This document shows, one piece after another, positions 26,882-37,075 of a stretch of DNA of 64,000 bases. The DNA is from UBA4416 sp044238845. Lineage in GTDB: Bacteria; Bacteroidota; Bacteroidia; B-17B0; Aurantibacillaceae. The stretch lies in assembly GCA_044238845.1 (NCBI GenBank), contig JBIICN010000003.1:62001-126000 (forward strand), written 5' to 3'. How positions within the stretch are numbered: position 1 is the stretch's first letter; each line of letters opens with the position of its first letter. The position numbers were made by a program, and so were the translations under genes. The notes under the pieces were generated by a model, which was given only the letters and a program-made list of their open reading frames with translations, did no database searches and was not told the DNA's origin.

Positions 26882-28915
26882 ATGAAAACAACCCTTACAA
26901 TTTTGTTTATAATTACTAGTATCGTAATAAGAAGCCAAGGAGTTATTCGTGGACCCTATATGCAAACGCCAACTCATAATAGTATTATTTTCAAATGGAG
27001 AACTAATCAAAATACAAGTACCAAAGTTTGGTATGGGACAGATTCAACAAATCTCAACCAAGTAGCTAGTATTAATAATAATGTAACTGATCATACAATA
27101 ACACTAACTGGCTTAACACCAAGTACAAAATATTTTTATGCAGTAGGCAATAATAGTGGCGTTCTAGCAGGTCAAACAAATAATCACCGTTTTAAAACCA
27201 ATCCGCTACCAGGAACAGAAGCTCCTGTGAGAATATGGGCAATTGGTGATTTCGGCAAGGGAAATTCAGGACAAATTAATGTGAAAAATTCATATATAAA
27301 TTACACAGGTACTAAACATACTGATGTTTGGATGTGGCTTGGAGATAATGTTTATGATGATGGAAAAGATACTGAATACCAAAGTAAAGTATTTGCTTAT
27401 AATGGTTTTAGTGATATATTTTCGTGGCTGCCTTTTTGGCCAAGTCCAGGAAATCATGATTATAACGAAGTTTGGGCACAAAGTAGTTTTTTAGGAATAC
27501 CATACAGCAATTTACCTTTACAAAACCATGTAGGTCCATATTATGACATTGTTGATGTTCCAAAGCAAGCAGAAGCTGGCGGATTTCCATCTCAATTAGA
27601 GGTTTTTTATTCGTTTGATTATGGTAATATACATTTTTTATCTCTGAACTCAGAAGTATATGATATTGCCAATACTAATAATGGAATTAATCAAATGAAA
27701 GCTTGGTTAATTCAAGATTTACAACAAAACGATAAATTATTTACCATTGCCTATTTTCATCAACCTCCTTATTCAAAAGGCTCTCATAATTCTGACGATG
27801 TATATGAACTAGCCATGACCAAAATGAGAGAAAAAATAATTCCTGAATTAGAAAATTTTGACATAGATTTAGTCGTATGTGGTCATAGTCATGTTTTTGA
27901 AAGAAGTCATTTAATAAATGGACATTATGGTTTTTCTCCTTCATTTGATATACCAACAATGATGAAAAATGGCACAAATGGTAATTTAGCACAAGGAAAT
28001 GCATATATTAAAGATACTTTAAATAATAACGAGGAAGGAACCGTATATGTGGTTTGTGGTAATTCGGGCAGTAGCGAAACGGCGCCTGCCTTAAATCATC
28101 CCGTAATGGCATACACTGACGGAGGCTCCAATGCTTATGGATCGTTTGTAATGGATGTTAAAAAAAACAGGCTAGATGGAAAATACTTAAAAGTAGATGG
28201 AACAATTGGTGATGAATTTACAATTCTTAAAAAGAATTTAGCTTTAAGTCATATTAGTAGTAAAATGTTATGTCAAGGAGATTCTCTATTAATACAAGCA
28301 AATCATAAGGGAGGCTCAGATAGTTTAAGATATGAGTGGCTACCAACAAATTATTCTGCAAACTCGGTTTATATAAAATCAACTTCAATCACAACTTACA
28401 CTTTAAAAGTAACCGATTTATTAACAGGACAAATTGATAGTAAAACATTTAATGTAACCGTTGTTCCTACTCCAACTATTACAGCATCAAACGACACTCT
28501 ATTAACTCAACAAGGCTATACGTATCAATGGTATTTAAACGGTAGTTTAATTAGCGGCGCAACTAACTACTATTATGTGCCAACACAAGTTGGCAACTAC
28601 AGTGTTCGATTAATTCAAAGCCCTTGTGATAATCTTTCGCAGTCATTTGCATATACTACTGTTGGAATTAATGAACTTGAAAGTGAATTCAGTATTTATC
28701 CAAATCCTGTGAAAACCAAATTATATATTAAAAATAATCCGTTAAATAATTGGACAACTGTGGAAATAATAAACAACGAAGGGAAAAGTTTGCACAATGA
28801 AGCACTAAAAAATTATATTAATGAATTAGACTTTTCTAAATATGTGCCAGGAGTTTATCTGATTGTATTATCAAACTCTACAAAAAAACAACAATTTAAG
28901 GTGGTTAAAGAATAG
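26882..28915 (+). CDS. T9SS-secreted purple-acid-phosphatase-like metallophosphoesterase
   Basis: This 677-residue protein starts at MKTTLTILFIIT, the second ATG, because that gives a normal signal peptide; the frame itself opens at 26837. An N-terminal fibronectin-like domain (RGPYMQTPTHNSIIFKW) precedes the phosphoesterase domain. Metal-binding motifs there are IGDFG, WLGDNVYDDG, PGNHDYNE, FHQPPYSKGSHN and CGHSHVFERS. An Ig-like segment and a type A T9SS sorting domain with FSIYPNPVKTKLYI close the chain. It probably releases phosphate from organic esters at the cell surface. Confidence 0.9.
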   Translation: MKTTLTILFIITSIVIRSQGVIRGPYMQTPTHNSIIFKWRTNQNTSTKVWYGTDSTNLNQVASINNNVTDHTITLTGLTPSTKYFYAVGNNSGVLAGQTNNHRFKTNPLPGTEAPVRIWAIGDFGKGNSGQINVKNSYINYTGTKHTDVWMWLGDNVYDDGKDTEYQSKVFAYNGFSDIFSWLPFWPSPGNHDYNEVWAQSSFLGIPYSNLPLQNHVGPYYDIVDVPKQAEAGGFPSQLEVFYSFDYGNIHFLSLNSEVYDIANTNNGINQMKAWLIQDLQQNDKLFTIAYFHQPPYSKGSHNSDDVYELAMTKMREKIIPELENFDIDLVVCGHSHVFERSHLINGHYGFSPSFDIPTMMKNGTNGNLAQGNAYIKDTLNNNEEGTVYVVCGNSGSSETAPALNHPVMAYTDGGSNAYGSFVMDVKKNRLDGKYLKVDGTIGDEFTILKKNLALSHISSKMLCQGDSLLIQANHKGGSDSLRYEWLPTNYSANSVYIKSTSITTYTLKVTDLLTGQIDSKTFNVTVVPTPTITASNDTLLTQQGYTYQWYLNGSLISGATNYYYVPTQVGNYSVRLIQSPCDNLSQSFAYTTVGINELESEFSIYPNPVKTKLYIKNNPLNNWTTVEIINNEGKSLHNEALKNYINELDFSKYVPGVYLIVLSNSTKKQQFKVVKE

Positions 28916-29072
28916 ATCCAGTTTATGATTTAAAAATCTATCTGCTAACCTACATTTCACGAAAATTTTTGGAGTTATTTTGTAGAAACAAAAATAATTA
29001 AGTTAAAAGTACAAACGGTGTTGATTTTTCATGTTTAATGGTTTAGTTTAGACCCAACTAAAATTTAAACAC

Positions 29073-31913
29073 ATGAACAAAACATTCACTACCATTTTAG
29101 CTTCTTGCTTTTATTCAATATTTTTCGCGCAACAAAGCACCATTAAACTAGAAGGAGCAAATGTAGATTTTAATTCAAAGCTTACCAACTTGCCATTACA
29201 AGTGAGTTTTGACGAATCAAAACATTTATCCGAAATTCAATTTATCGATTGGATGAAAAAAGATCTTATTCATGACGATAAAGTTTCTTTTACGAGTCTA
29301 AAAAAAGATAATGATCAACTTGGTATTTTTCATAATCGTTTACAGCAATATTATAAGGGCTACAAAATTGAAGGCGCTATAATTTTAGCTCATAGTAAAA
29401 ATAATGAAGTAAAATCCTTTAATGGAGATTGGTTTAAAGATATAAACATATCAAACTCAATTTCTATTTCTGAAAAGCAAGCACTGCAATTTGCTTTAAC
29501 AAAGATTGGTGCTAAAAAATATAAGTGGGAAAATAAAGAAGAAGAGGCTCATATGCAGCAAGCTTTAAATAATCCTAATTTTAGCTACCAACCTACTGGT
29601 GAAATCTGTATTGTACCAACAATTGACACTAAAACTAAAATAGTTACCTTTCAATATGCCTATAAATTTAATATATATGCTGAAGAACCCTTATATAGAG
29701 CTAATATTTTTATAGATGCTACATCTGGCAAAATTGTTAGAGAACAAAATTTAATATGTACAGTTGATGCCCTTGGAACAGCTAATACTAAATATAGTGG
29801 AACAAAACCTATAACTACAGATAGCTACACAGGTGGATTTAGATTACGTGAAAGTGGTAGAGGTCAAGGCATTGAAACCTATAATCTTAAAAACACACAA
29901 ACATATGGCACTACTGATTTTACAAATACAATAAATACTTGGACAACAACAGGAGTTGACCAAGCAGCAACTGATGCCCATTTTGGCGCCGAAGCAACCT
30001 ATGATTACTATTTGCAAGATCACAATAGAAATAGTATTGATAACTATGGATTTAAATTATTAAGTTACGTTCATTATAGCACAAATTATGTCAATGCATT
30101 TTGGGACGGACAACGAATGACCTATGGAGATGGACAAATATCTCAAGGCTTTAGAATTATGACCGCCTTGGATGTTTGCGGACATGAAATCACTCACGGT
30201 GTTGTGCAAAATAGTGCTAATTTAGGAAATGGCGAAGCTGGTGCATTAAACGAATCATTTTCTGATATTTTTGGAACATGCACAGAATGGTTTGCTCGTC
30301 CTACACAACGCGATTGGATAATGGGGGCGGACATAACAACAAACTCACAAGGTATAAGAAATATGTCTAATCCAAATCAACTGCAAGAACCAGATACATA
30401 CCAAGGAACATACTGGGATGCTAATGATGAAGTTCATATAAATGCTGGTCCTTGTAACTACTGGTTTTATTTACTATCAGTTGGCGGAAATGGAACGAAT
30501 GATAATGGACAAACATATAATGTATCAAGTATTACGATGGCAAAAGCAGCAAGTATTGCTTACAGAACATTAACTGTATATATGACACCAAATACAGACT
30601 ACGCAGCTGTAAGAAACTATTGTATACAAGCTGCAAAAGATTTATATGGAGCCTGTTCAAACGAAGTTATTCAAACAACCAATGCTTGGTATGCAGTTGG
30701 AGTTGGAGCACAATACGTGCCGGGGACTATAGGAACAAACTTTGTTGCCAATCAAATTTCTTCTTGTTCATTACCAACAATGGTAGATTTTGAAAACACT
30801 ACTGCATCAGCACAAAACTATATTTGGGATTTTGGGGATGGTACTACAAGCTCCGCATTAAATCCATCTCATACATATTCTGTAAACGGAACGTATTCGA
30901 TTAAATTAGTTGCAAGTGGATGTGTAGCAGGAACAAAAGACTCGTTAATTAAAACAAATTATATCACTATTAATGCTCCTAACCCTCCTACGGCAAGTGA
31001 TATAAATTTATGTTCAAATACTTCTGGAACTTTAACTGCCACTGGTAATGGAAAAATTTCGTGGTACAATAATATCATTAATGGAGTTCCTATTGGTAAT
31101 CTAGTGTCAAATGGCAACTCATTTTCAACTCCCATTCTAACTGCAAATAAAACTTACTATGCCATTAATAGTGTTTCTCAAACTCCAATATATGGCGGGC
31201 CAACAACTAACACCGTATTTGGTGGAGGATCTAATTTTAATGGAAATGCGGATAGGTATTTAATTTTTGATGTGTTACAGAAATGCACTTTAAAATCAGT
31301 AAAAGTTGTAGCCAATTCAGCTGGAAATAGAACGATTGAATTAAGAAACTCTTCAGGAGCAGTTTTACAATCAACCGTAGTAAATATTCCTGCAGGAACA
31401 CAAACCGTTACACTAAATTTTAATTTAACTCCTGGCACAAATTATCAATTAGGAACAAGTACACTACCTGATATGTGGAGAAATAATAGTGGATCAGGTT
31501 ATCCCTATAATATTGGCGGACTAGTAAATATCAAAACAGCAGATGCTGGAAATACATTTTACTATTATTTTTATAATTGGCAAGTACAAGGAGAAGATTG
31601 CAAAAGTGTTCCAACAGCTGTTACAGCAAATGTTAGTGTGTGTACTGGATTAAATGAAGCAAATGCAGAAAATAGTGTATCAATTTATCCAAATCCAGCA
31701 GCTAATCAGCTAACATTTAATTTAACACAAGAATTAGTAAGTACTACAAAATCAATTGAGATTTATGATGCTTTAGGGAAAATTGTAAAATCAATTCCTG
31801 TTGCATCTGAGCAAACACAAATTAATGTATCTGATTTAGCAAGAGGTGTATATACCTGTAGATTGATTAATACATCTAATCAAACTATTGTGAAACGTTT
31901 TGTAAAAGAATAA
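29073..31913 (+). CDS. T9SS-secreted M4 (thermolysin-like) metallopeptidase
   Basis: This 946-residue protein has a signal peptide (ending FFAQ) and an FTP/PepSY-like propeptide (about residues 50-225). The M4 catalytic domain carries the zinc motif CGHEITHGVVQ (His371, Glu372, His375) and GALNESFSDIFG (third ligand Glu). A PKD domain (about 555-640, with YIWDFGDGTTSS) and a further beta domain follow. The T9SS sorting domain begins at VSIYPNPAANQLTF. It would be an extracellular protease. It has a 157-base leader after the phosphatase gene and its own terminator. Confidence 0.93.
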   Translation: MNKTFTTILASCFYSIFFAQQSTIKLEGANVDFNSKLTNLPLQVSFDESKHLSEIQFIDWMKKDLIHDDKVSFTSLKKDNDQLGIFHNRLQQYYKGYKIEGAIILAHSKNNEVKSFNGDWFKDINISNSISISEKQALQFALTKIGAKKYKWENKEEEAHMQQALNNPNFSYQPTGEICIVPTIDTKTKIVTFQYAYKFNIYAEEPLYRANIFIDATSGKIVREQNLICTVDALGTANTKYSGTKPITTDSYTGGFRLRESGRGQGIETYNLKNTQTYGTTDFTNTINTWTTTGVDQAATDAHFGAEATYDYYLQDHNRNSIDNYGFKLLSYVHYSTNYVNAFWDGQRMTYGDGQISQGFRIMTALDVCGHEITHGVVQNSANLGNGEAGALNESFSDIFGTCTEWFARPTQRDWIMGADITTNSQGIRNMSNPNQLQEPDTYQGTYWDANDEVHINAGPCNYWFYLLSVGGNGTNDNGQTYNVSSITMAKAASIAYRTLTVYMTPNTDYAAVRNYCIQAAKDLYGACSNEVIQTTNAWYAVGVGAQYVPGTIGTNFVANQISSCSLPTMVDFENTTASAQNYIWDFGDGTTSSALNPSHTYSVNGTYSIKLVASGCVAGTKDSLIKTNYITINAPNPPTASDINLCSNTSGTLTATGNGKISWYNNIINGVPIGNLVSNGNSFSTPILTANKTYYAINSVSQTPIYGGPTTNTVFGGGSNFNGNADRYLIFDVLQKCTLKSVKVVANSAGNRTIELRNSSGAVLQSTVVNIPAGTQTVTLNFNLTPGTNYQLGTSTLPDMWRNNSGSGYPYNIGGLVNIKTADAGNTFYYYFYNWQVQGEDCKSVPTAVTANVSVCTGLNEANAENSVSIYPNPAANQLTFNLTQELVSTTKSIEIYDALGKIVKSIPVASEQTQINVSDLARGVYTCRLINTSNQTIVKRFVKE

Positions 31914-31933
31914 ATTAATTGTACTACAACTAT

Positions 31934-31969
31934 TAAAAAAAGCAACCTCAAAATGAGGTTGCTTTTTTA
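31934..31969 (+). terminator. Rho-independent terminator of the M4 peptidase gene
   Basis: The arms AGCAACCTCA and TGAGGTTGCT enclose a short A loop. An A-run precedes and a T-run follows. It sits about 20 bases after the stop codon. Confidence 0.9.
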
Positions 31970-32071
31970 TTTCTAGTTATTTCCAAACATAAGTTGCAGA
32001 GCATAATGACGGTTTTGCAGACAAACATCCCTGATTAGCATAACAGAATTTTAAAGCATTATTGGTTACTA

Positions 32072-32079
32072 TACTTTTG
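32072..32079 (+). promoter_or_regulatory. Candidate -7 element of the LytS/LytTR operon
   Basis: TACTTTTG matches the Bacteroidota -7 consensus TAnnTTTG and lies 31 bases before the lytS-type start codon. A -33 TTG at standard spacing is not evident, so this is a moderate call. Confidence 0.4.
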
Positions 32080-32109
32080 ATTCAATATTAATCTTTAAAT
32101 TTAATCGTT

Positions 32110-33168
32110 ATGAAAAAATCTGTTATTGCATTATTACACATAGGATATTGGTTTATCTTTTTACTACTAATTTCCCTTATAATTTTTGCTTTTTCAATCC
32201 CTCAATTAAATGCGACTCACACATTTCATTTTGCTAGGCCGTTTATGTTTTTAATCGCATTTATAGTTATTCCTGGAATGTTTGCATTTTATTCTTTTTA
32301 TACATTTTTATACTCAAAATATTTTTTATCAAAAAAAATTCTTAAACTTTTTATATTTGGAATTATAACATCTATTGTTTCAGCACTTATTGGAGCATTT
32401 AACATAACAATGATTAGTTTATACAATCATATTGCAGGTTTATTTAATGACGGATACACTTCTGCAATACAAATAATTATTGTAATATCCTTTGTGTCGT
32501 TACTAAATGGCATTATTGGTTTGGTGATGAGAGGTTTCATCTCATCATATGATGACATTAAATTAAAAGAAGACCTAAATAAAAAGAACTACGACATGGA
32601 ATTGGCACTAATAAAAAACCAAATCAATCCCCACTTTTTATTTAACACCATCAATAATATCGATGTCTTAATTCAAAAAGATGCCATCAAAGCATCCGAA
32701 TATCTTAATAAATTATCGGATATTATGCGTTTTATGTTATATGAAACAAAGGCCAATAAAATTGAGCTCTCAAAAGAATTAACGTATATTGAAAAATATA
32801 TTGAACTTCAAAAAATACGATCTTCAAATCCTACTTATGTTAATTATCTTTTAGAAGGAAATACTAACAACCTTTTAATTGAACCTATGTTGTTTATCCC
32901 ATTTATTGAAAATGCATTTAAACATACTGAAAACAAAAGTCTTGAAAACGCGATTTCAGTAAAAATCTCTATTCATAAAGAGATGATTATATTTGAATGT
33001 GAAAATAAATTTACTGTTAACTCACAAAATAACTCAGAGAACAATGGTTTAGGGAATGGCTTAATTGAAAAACGACTACAGTTATTATATCCTAATAATC
33101 ATACGCTAGAAATAACTACAGAAAATAATATCTATAAAGTAAAATTAACTCTTAACAATGTCAATTAG
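32110..33168 (+). CDS. LytS/YehU-type sensor histidine kinase
   Basis: This 352-residue protein has four membrane helices (about residues 10-150). The His_kinase domain shows ALIKNQINPHFLFNTINNID (His phosphoacceptor near residue 178), LSDIMRFMLYE and a C-terminal HATPase with PFIENAFKHT (N box). No extracytoplasmic sensor domain is visible, so input is probably through the membrane helices. The stop overlaps the start of the LytTR regulator by 11 bases, which marks a dedicated two-component pair. Confidence 0.9.
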   Translation: MKKSVIALLHIGYWFIFLLLISLIIFAFSIPQLNATHTFHFARPFMFLIAFIVIPGMFAFYSFYTFLYSKYFLSKKILKLFIFGIITSIVSALIGAFNITMISLYNHIAGLFNDGYTSAIQIIIVISFVSLLNGIIGLVMRGFISSYDDIKLKEDLNKKNYDMELALIKNQINPHFLFNTINNIDVLIQKDAIKASEYLNKLSDIMRFMLYETKANKIELSKELTYIEKYIELQKIRSSNPTYVNYLLEGNTNNLLIEPMLFIPFIENAFKHTENKSLENAISVKISIHKEMIIFECENKFTVNSQNNSENNGLGNGLIEKRLQLLYPNNHTLEITTENNIYKVKLTLNNVN

Positions 33169-33856
33169 CTGTATTATCATCGAAGATGAGCCTTTAGCAA
33201 TGGAGCGAACAAAAAGCTACGTTCAAAAACTTACTTTTCTGAATTTATTAGCATGTTTTGAAAACGGCATTGATGCACTAGTGTATTTAAAATCTAATAA
33301 AGTAGATTTAATATTTTTAGACATTAATTTAGGTGAAATATCTGGCATACAACTTTTAGAAACAGATACTATTAATTGCGAAGTAATTATCATCACTGCT
33401 TATCAGGAACACGCTTTAAAAGGTTTTGAATTAAATGTTACTGACTATTTAATGAAGCCATATTCCTTTGACAGGTTTCTTCAAGCCGTAAACAGAGTGC
33501 AGGATAATTTATCAAAAAGCATTTCAGGAAATCAAAAGGATTTTATTTTTATTAAAACAGAATATAGATTAGAGAAGATTGTGCTAAATGAAATTCTGTA
33601 TATAGAAGGAATGAGAGATTACAGAAGAATTCATACCATCCACAAAAAAATAATGACACTTCAAACTTTCAAAGAATTAGAAAAAGAAATTCCAGCAAAC
33701 GTTATTAGCAGGGTTCATAAATCATTTATGGTATCAATAGATAAAATTGAATCGATAGAAAGAGACAGAATAAAAATCAAAGATATTTTAATTCCAATTT
33801 CGGAAACTTACAAGAAACCATTTTTTGAGTTAATCAATTTAAAAACTACTCCTTAA
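33158..33856 (+). CDS. LytTR-family response regulator
   Basis: This 232-residue protein has a receiver domain (residues 1-120) with acidic pocket IIIEDEP, phosphoacceptor Asp in LIFLDINLGE (near residue 54) and the Lys switch in YLMKPYS. The C-terminal LytTR DNA-binding domain (about 130-232) contains IKTEYRLEKIVLNEILYIEG and RVHKSFMV. Partner of the preceding kinase. Targets are unknown. Its last 4 bases overlap the end of the converging radical SAM gene. Confidence 0.92.
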   Translation: MSISCIIIEDEPLAMERTKSYVQKLTFLNLLACFENGIDALVYLKSNKVDLIFLDINLGEISGIQLLETDTINCEVIIITAYQEHALKGFELNVTDYLMKPYSFDRFLQAVNRVQDNLSKSISGNQKDFIFIKTEYRLEKIVLNEILYIEGMRDYRRIHTIHKKIMTLQTFKELEKEIPANVISRVHKSFMVSIDKIESIERDRIKIKDILIPISETYKKPFFELINLKTTP

Positions 33857-35496
33857 ACCACTTCTGCTTTTTCAGTGCCATTATATTGAATAATAATATT
33901 CTTTGGCTCATTTACGATTGTTTGTTGAGTAGAAAACATTTTAAAATCAAAATCTAAAGGCAATACCACGTAACGGTATTTATGATGATTTAATTTTAAT
34001 TCATCAATTAATTTATTTTTAGTAGTAAACTCAATTTCTTCTAAAAACAAACTTTTGGGTTTTACTTTAAAATGCAAATAATAATCAACAGCAATCAACT
34101 GTTGCAAAATAGTATCGTTTGGATAGATATTTTTAGAATAAGCTGTTATAATCTCAAAAACGTCGGTTAACGAATACTTATGAAAATCTTTTTGAGTTCC
34201 AAAATAATGTCCTAATCCAAGTAAAAACTCAAAAATACTATAATTCAGGGTTACATATCTTAAAGTATTCGTCGCCTTTTTACCATTCCAGTATATCTCT
34301 AAGGCGTGTTCTAATTCTACAATTTGATGTAATTGTTCTTTTGATAAATAATTACTTTCAATAATTTGATAAGGAGGATTTGGATCAAACACAAATCCAT
34401 GTTCTTGATATTTTTGACGAACGGGTGTGCCTTTTAAAAACTTTAAAAAACCTAACTGCATTTCGGGTGCAAATAACTTAAATACTTCTTCAATACTGTA
34501 TTTAATGTCTTCCCAATAATCTAAAGCCATCCCAACAATTAAATCTAAGTGCATTTCCACCTTATAATCCAATTGCTTGATGATACTAGTTGTTTTCTCA
34601 AAACTTTGTTTTCGCTTAACCTCCAAATTAGCTTTTTGATTAACCGTTTGAATTCCTATCTCAAATCTAAATAAATTATCAGGTACTCTATCATGAATAA
34701 ATTGAATGATATCAGGATGCAAAATATCTGCCGTGATTTCAAATTGAAATACATTTTCAGGACGATAGTTATCTAAGATAAATTGAAAAATATCAAGCGT
34801 AAAATCTTTTTTAATATTGAAAGTTCTATCCAAAAACTTAATCACTTTACCATGTTGCATCATGTACAACAAAGTGGCTTTAATAGTAGAATTTGGCAGG
34901 TAGCGAACTTTGTTATCTAAACTCGCTAAGCAAAATTCACATTTATACGGACAGCCACGAGAAGTTTCGATATACAGAACCTTATTAACCAAATCTTCAG
35001 GCTTATCAAAACGATAAGGCATGCTGTTTTCAAAGTTCTTTAAATCAAACATTGAAGCCATTTTATTGGTCTTCACCTCTGTTCCACTTTTCCAAACTAA
35101 ACTCGATACTAATGCTGGATTTGGGTAAAAATCTAAGAATTCTTTAAATGCAATTTCTCCTTCTCCAACAATGATATAATCAATATAGTTTAATGCAATT
35201 ATATCTTCGTATTCATAACTTACTTCTGGTCCGCCCAATAAAATTTTAGTATGTGGATTGATTGCTTTAATTTTTTCGCAAACTGCTAACGTTTGGGTAA
35301 TATTCCAGATATAACAACTAAAAGCAACCACATCAAAATTCGCACAATGCTCAGCCACATCGTCCTTATCTTCTTTTATATTAAATTCTTTCCACTCAAG
35401 CCCTTTATATTGCTCTTGATTTAACTCATACAACAAACGAATAGCTAAATTCGTATGAATATACTTGGCATTTAATGTGGTTAAAAGAATTTTCAT
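33853..35496 (-). CDS. B12-binding-domain radical SAM protein (DUF4080 type)
   Basis: This protein of about 547 residues starts at MKILLTTLNAKYIHTNLAIR, a typical start for this group; the open frame extends to 35538. The cobalamin-binding-like Rossmann domain covers residues 1-130 (VVAFSCYIWN, ILLGGPEVSYEYE). The radical SAM core follows with ETSRGCPYKCEFCLASLD (CxxxCxxC) and the C-terminal DUF4080 ends the chain. Such enzymes do methylations or other radical chemistry on unknown substrates. No DxHxxG cobalamin motif is seen, so cofactor use is uncertain. Confidence 0.86.
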   Translation of the reverse strand: MKILLTTLNAKYIHTNLAIRLLYELNQEQYKGLEWKEFNIKEDKDDVAEHCANFDVVAFSCYIWNITQTLAVCEKIKAINPHTKILLGGPEVSYEYEDIIALNYIDYIIVGEGEIAFKEFLDFYPNPALVSSLVWKSGTEVKTNKMASMFDLKNFENSMPYRFDKPEDLVNKVLYIETSRGCPYKCEFCLASLDNKVRYLPNSTIKATLLYMMQHGKVIKFLDRTFNIKKDFTLDIFQFILDNYRPENVFQFEITADILHPDIIQFIHDRVPDNLFRFEIGIQTVNQKANLEVKRKQSFEKTTSIIKQLDYKVEMHLDLIVGMALDYWEDIKYSIEEVFKLFAPEMQLGFLKFLKGTPVRQKYQEHGFVFDPNPPYQIIESNYLSKEQLHQIVELEHALEIYWNGKKATNTLRYVTLNYSIFEFLLGLGHYFGTQKDFHKYSLTDVFEIITAYSKNIYPNDTILQQLIAVDYYLHFKVKPKSLFLEEIEFTTKNKLIDELKLNHHKYRYVVLPLDFDFKMFSTQQTIVNEPKNIIIQYNGTEKAEVV

Positions 35497-35536
35497 GGAC
35501 GATAAAGATACAAATTTGGAATAATTACACCTAAAC

Positions 35537-35566
35537 AAAAAAACCTCTGCTACTGGCAGAGGTTTT
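35537..35566 (-). terminator. Rho-independent terminator of the duplicated secreted protein gene
   Basis: The arms AAAACCTCTGC and GCAGAGGTTTT enclose a 5-base loop. On the minus strand the hairpin is followed by a T-run. It begins about 20 bases past the stop at 35589. Confidence 0.88.
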
Positions 35567-35588
35567 CCTATTAAATAATAGCAAATTC

Positions 35589-36746
35589 CTACCTACTTGC
35601 TATAACCATTGTTGAACTATTTTTTTCAATTAGTTGAATAGACTCATATTGCTTGTTAATCGCTAACACTTCTTTTTCTTCGGCATTACTCATGGCGCCA
35701 TATTTTGCTTGAACTGTTAATTGGGCATTTCCTTCCTCTCTCATCTCTTTTCCTACTTTTAACAAGTACTCTGCTTCCACGTTCAATTGATTAACTTTTA
35801 CAATCAACTCAACATTACCTTCTACATTTTCTGATAACGTATGTATTAATTCTCTGTTTTTTGAAAATTTTGTGTAAGTCATTTTAGCTTTTATATTGGA
35901 AATCTCTAATTCTTTCACTAAATAATCATTTTCAAAACTAATAGCTTCATTAATTAAAATTTGTTTTTCGTTTGGAGCTGCTACTTCTGCATTTTTTCTT
36001 AACTCTTTAGCAGTTACTTTGAAATTCATGGCTTCTTGGAATATTACAAATAATTGATTATTTAATACTTCCGAACTATTGATCTCTAAATTTGAAGACA
36101 TTTCTATGTGCTGAATGGCTTCCGTTTCAACTATTCCTTTATCATAAACAGAAACTACAGGTGTTTGCTGAACTAATTGAGGATATGTGCTAGCAAATAA
36201 GTCCAAAACTTCTTGTTGTTTTTGTAAAGCTAATTCTTCTTTCTCCTCTGCATTTGTAAAATCGCCATATTTAGCTTGAACAGTTAATTGTGCATTTCCT
36301 TCCTCACGCATTTCTTTCGCAATTTTCATAAAACGTTCAGATTCACTGTATGAATGATTTGCCTTAGTGTATGTAATTGTATTTTGAGGGATTTTAGTAA
36401 ATACATTAATTATCATTCCTCTATTTTTCTCAAATTTACTGTAAGAAATTTGAGCGGATAATTCAGAAGCTTCTATTTGTTTAACGAGCGATAGTTGTTC
36501 AATAGAAAGTGCTTCATCTCTTAATTGCTTTGCGTTTATTTTTAGTGTTTTAGTTTGTTCCAATAATTGCAAATACTCTTTCTCACTTAATGTAATATTA
36601 CTATTTACATAATTCATTTTCACTGGTTCTTTAGGCCCCATTATATCAACTCTGATTTTGTGAGTTTGGTTGCCTTGTGTTTGGCCGTTTACCATTACCT
36701 GAATGGTAAGTGCCAACAATGTTGTTAGGTAGGTTAAAGTTTTCAT
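35589..36746 (-). CDS. Secreted helical protein with internal duplication
   Basis: This 385-residue protein has a signal peptide (ending VMVNGQ) and two related halves (about residues 45-180 and 225-375). Each half has a long helical stretch with SKFEKNRGMI or TKFSKNRELI, then the near-identical block EMREEGNAQLTVQAKYG and NAEEKE. No family was recognised. Charged helices suggest a periplasmic coiled-coil bundle. It has a -7 type promoter element about 60 bases upstream and its own terminator, so it is a monocistron. Confidence 0.68.
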   Translation of the reverse strand: MKTLTYLTTLLALTIQVMVNGQTQGNQTHKIRVDIMGPKEPVKMNYVNSNITLSEKEYLQLLEQTKTLKINAKQLRDEALSIEQLSLVKQIEASELSAQISYSKFEKNRGMIINVFTKIPQNTITYTKANHSYSESERFMKIAKEMREEGNAQLTVQAKYGDFTNAEEKEELALQKQQEVLDLFASTYPQLVQQTPVVSVYDKGIVETEAIQHIEMSSNLEINSSEVLNNQLFVIFQEAMNFKVTAKELRKNAEVAAPNEKQILINEAISFENDYLVKELEISNIKAKMTYTKFSKNRELIHTLSENVEGNVELIVKVNQLNVEAEYLLKVGKEMREEGNAQLTVQAKYGAMSNAEEKEVLAINKQYESIQLIEKNSSTMVIASR

Positions 36747-37075
36747 AGGACAAATGTTTTAATAGGTTTATATTTTTCATGTGAATTAATTTAATTTTTA
36801 TACAAAGATATTTCAGCAAGCCTTTTAAGGCAGTATGATTTAAATGCAATTTTTTTGATTGACTAACAACTACTAGAATTATAGTTGTTTTAATTTTGAG
36901 TACACAAAGTATATTTTTGTTTTACTAGCCCTTTGAAAAAACTATTTCATTGGGTATCAAGTAGCTTTTGTTTTAGTTCCAATTTATTGTACGTACTAAA
37001 AAAAAGAAAGTTCGTTTTTTATCAAACTAAAATATAAACTTTTTAGTGTTACTATTTATATAAAAATAAGATGAG
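36747..37075. other. 329-base intergenic region with a candidate promoter
   Basis: AT-rich DNA with no credible open frame. The only clear signal is TATCTTTG on the minus strand at 36803-36810, a match to TAnnTTTG. It lies about 57 bases upstream of the duplicated-protein start codon and is its likely promoter. The Coq7-like gene ends at the right side without a visible strong terminator. Confidence 0.45.

Noticed and set aside
27741..28004. 87-codon minus-strand frame inside the phosphatase gene
   Set aside because: The opposite strand carries all metal-binding motifs of the phosphatase. This frame shows no family signature.
31980..32070. Minus-strand reading CYANQGCLSAKPSLC... then YVWK and a stop, like the end of a small Cys peptide
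   Set aside because: No ATG, GTG or TTG start between the upstream stop and this stretch, and it overlaps the promoter region of the LytS-type gene. It may be a chance frame or a remnant.
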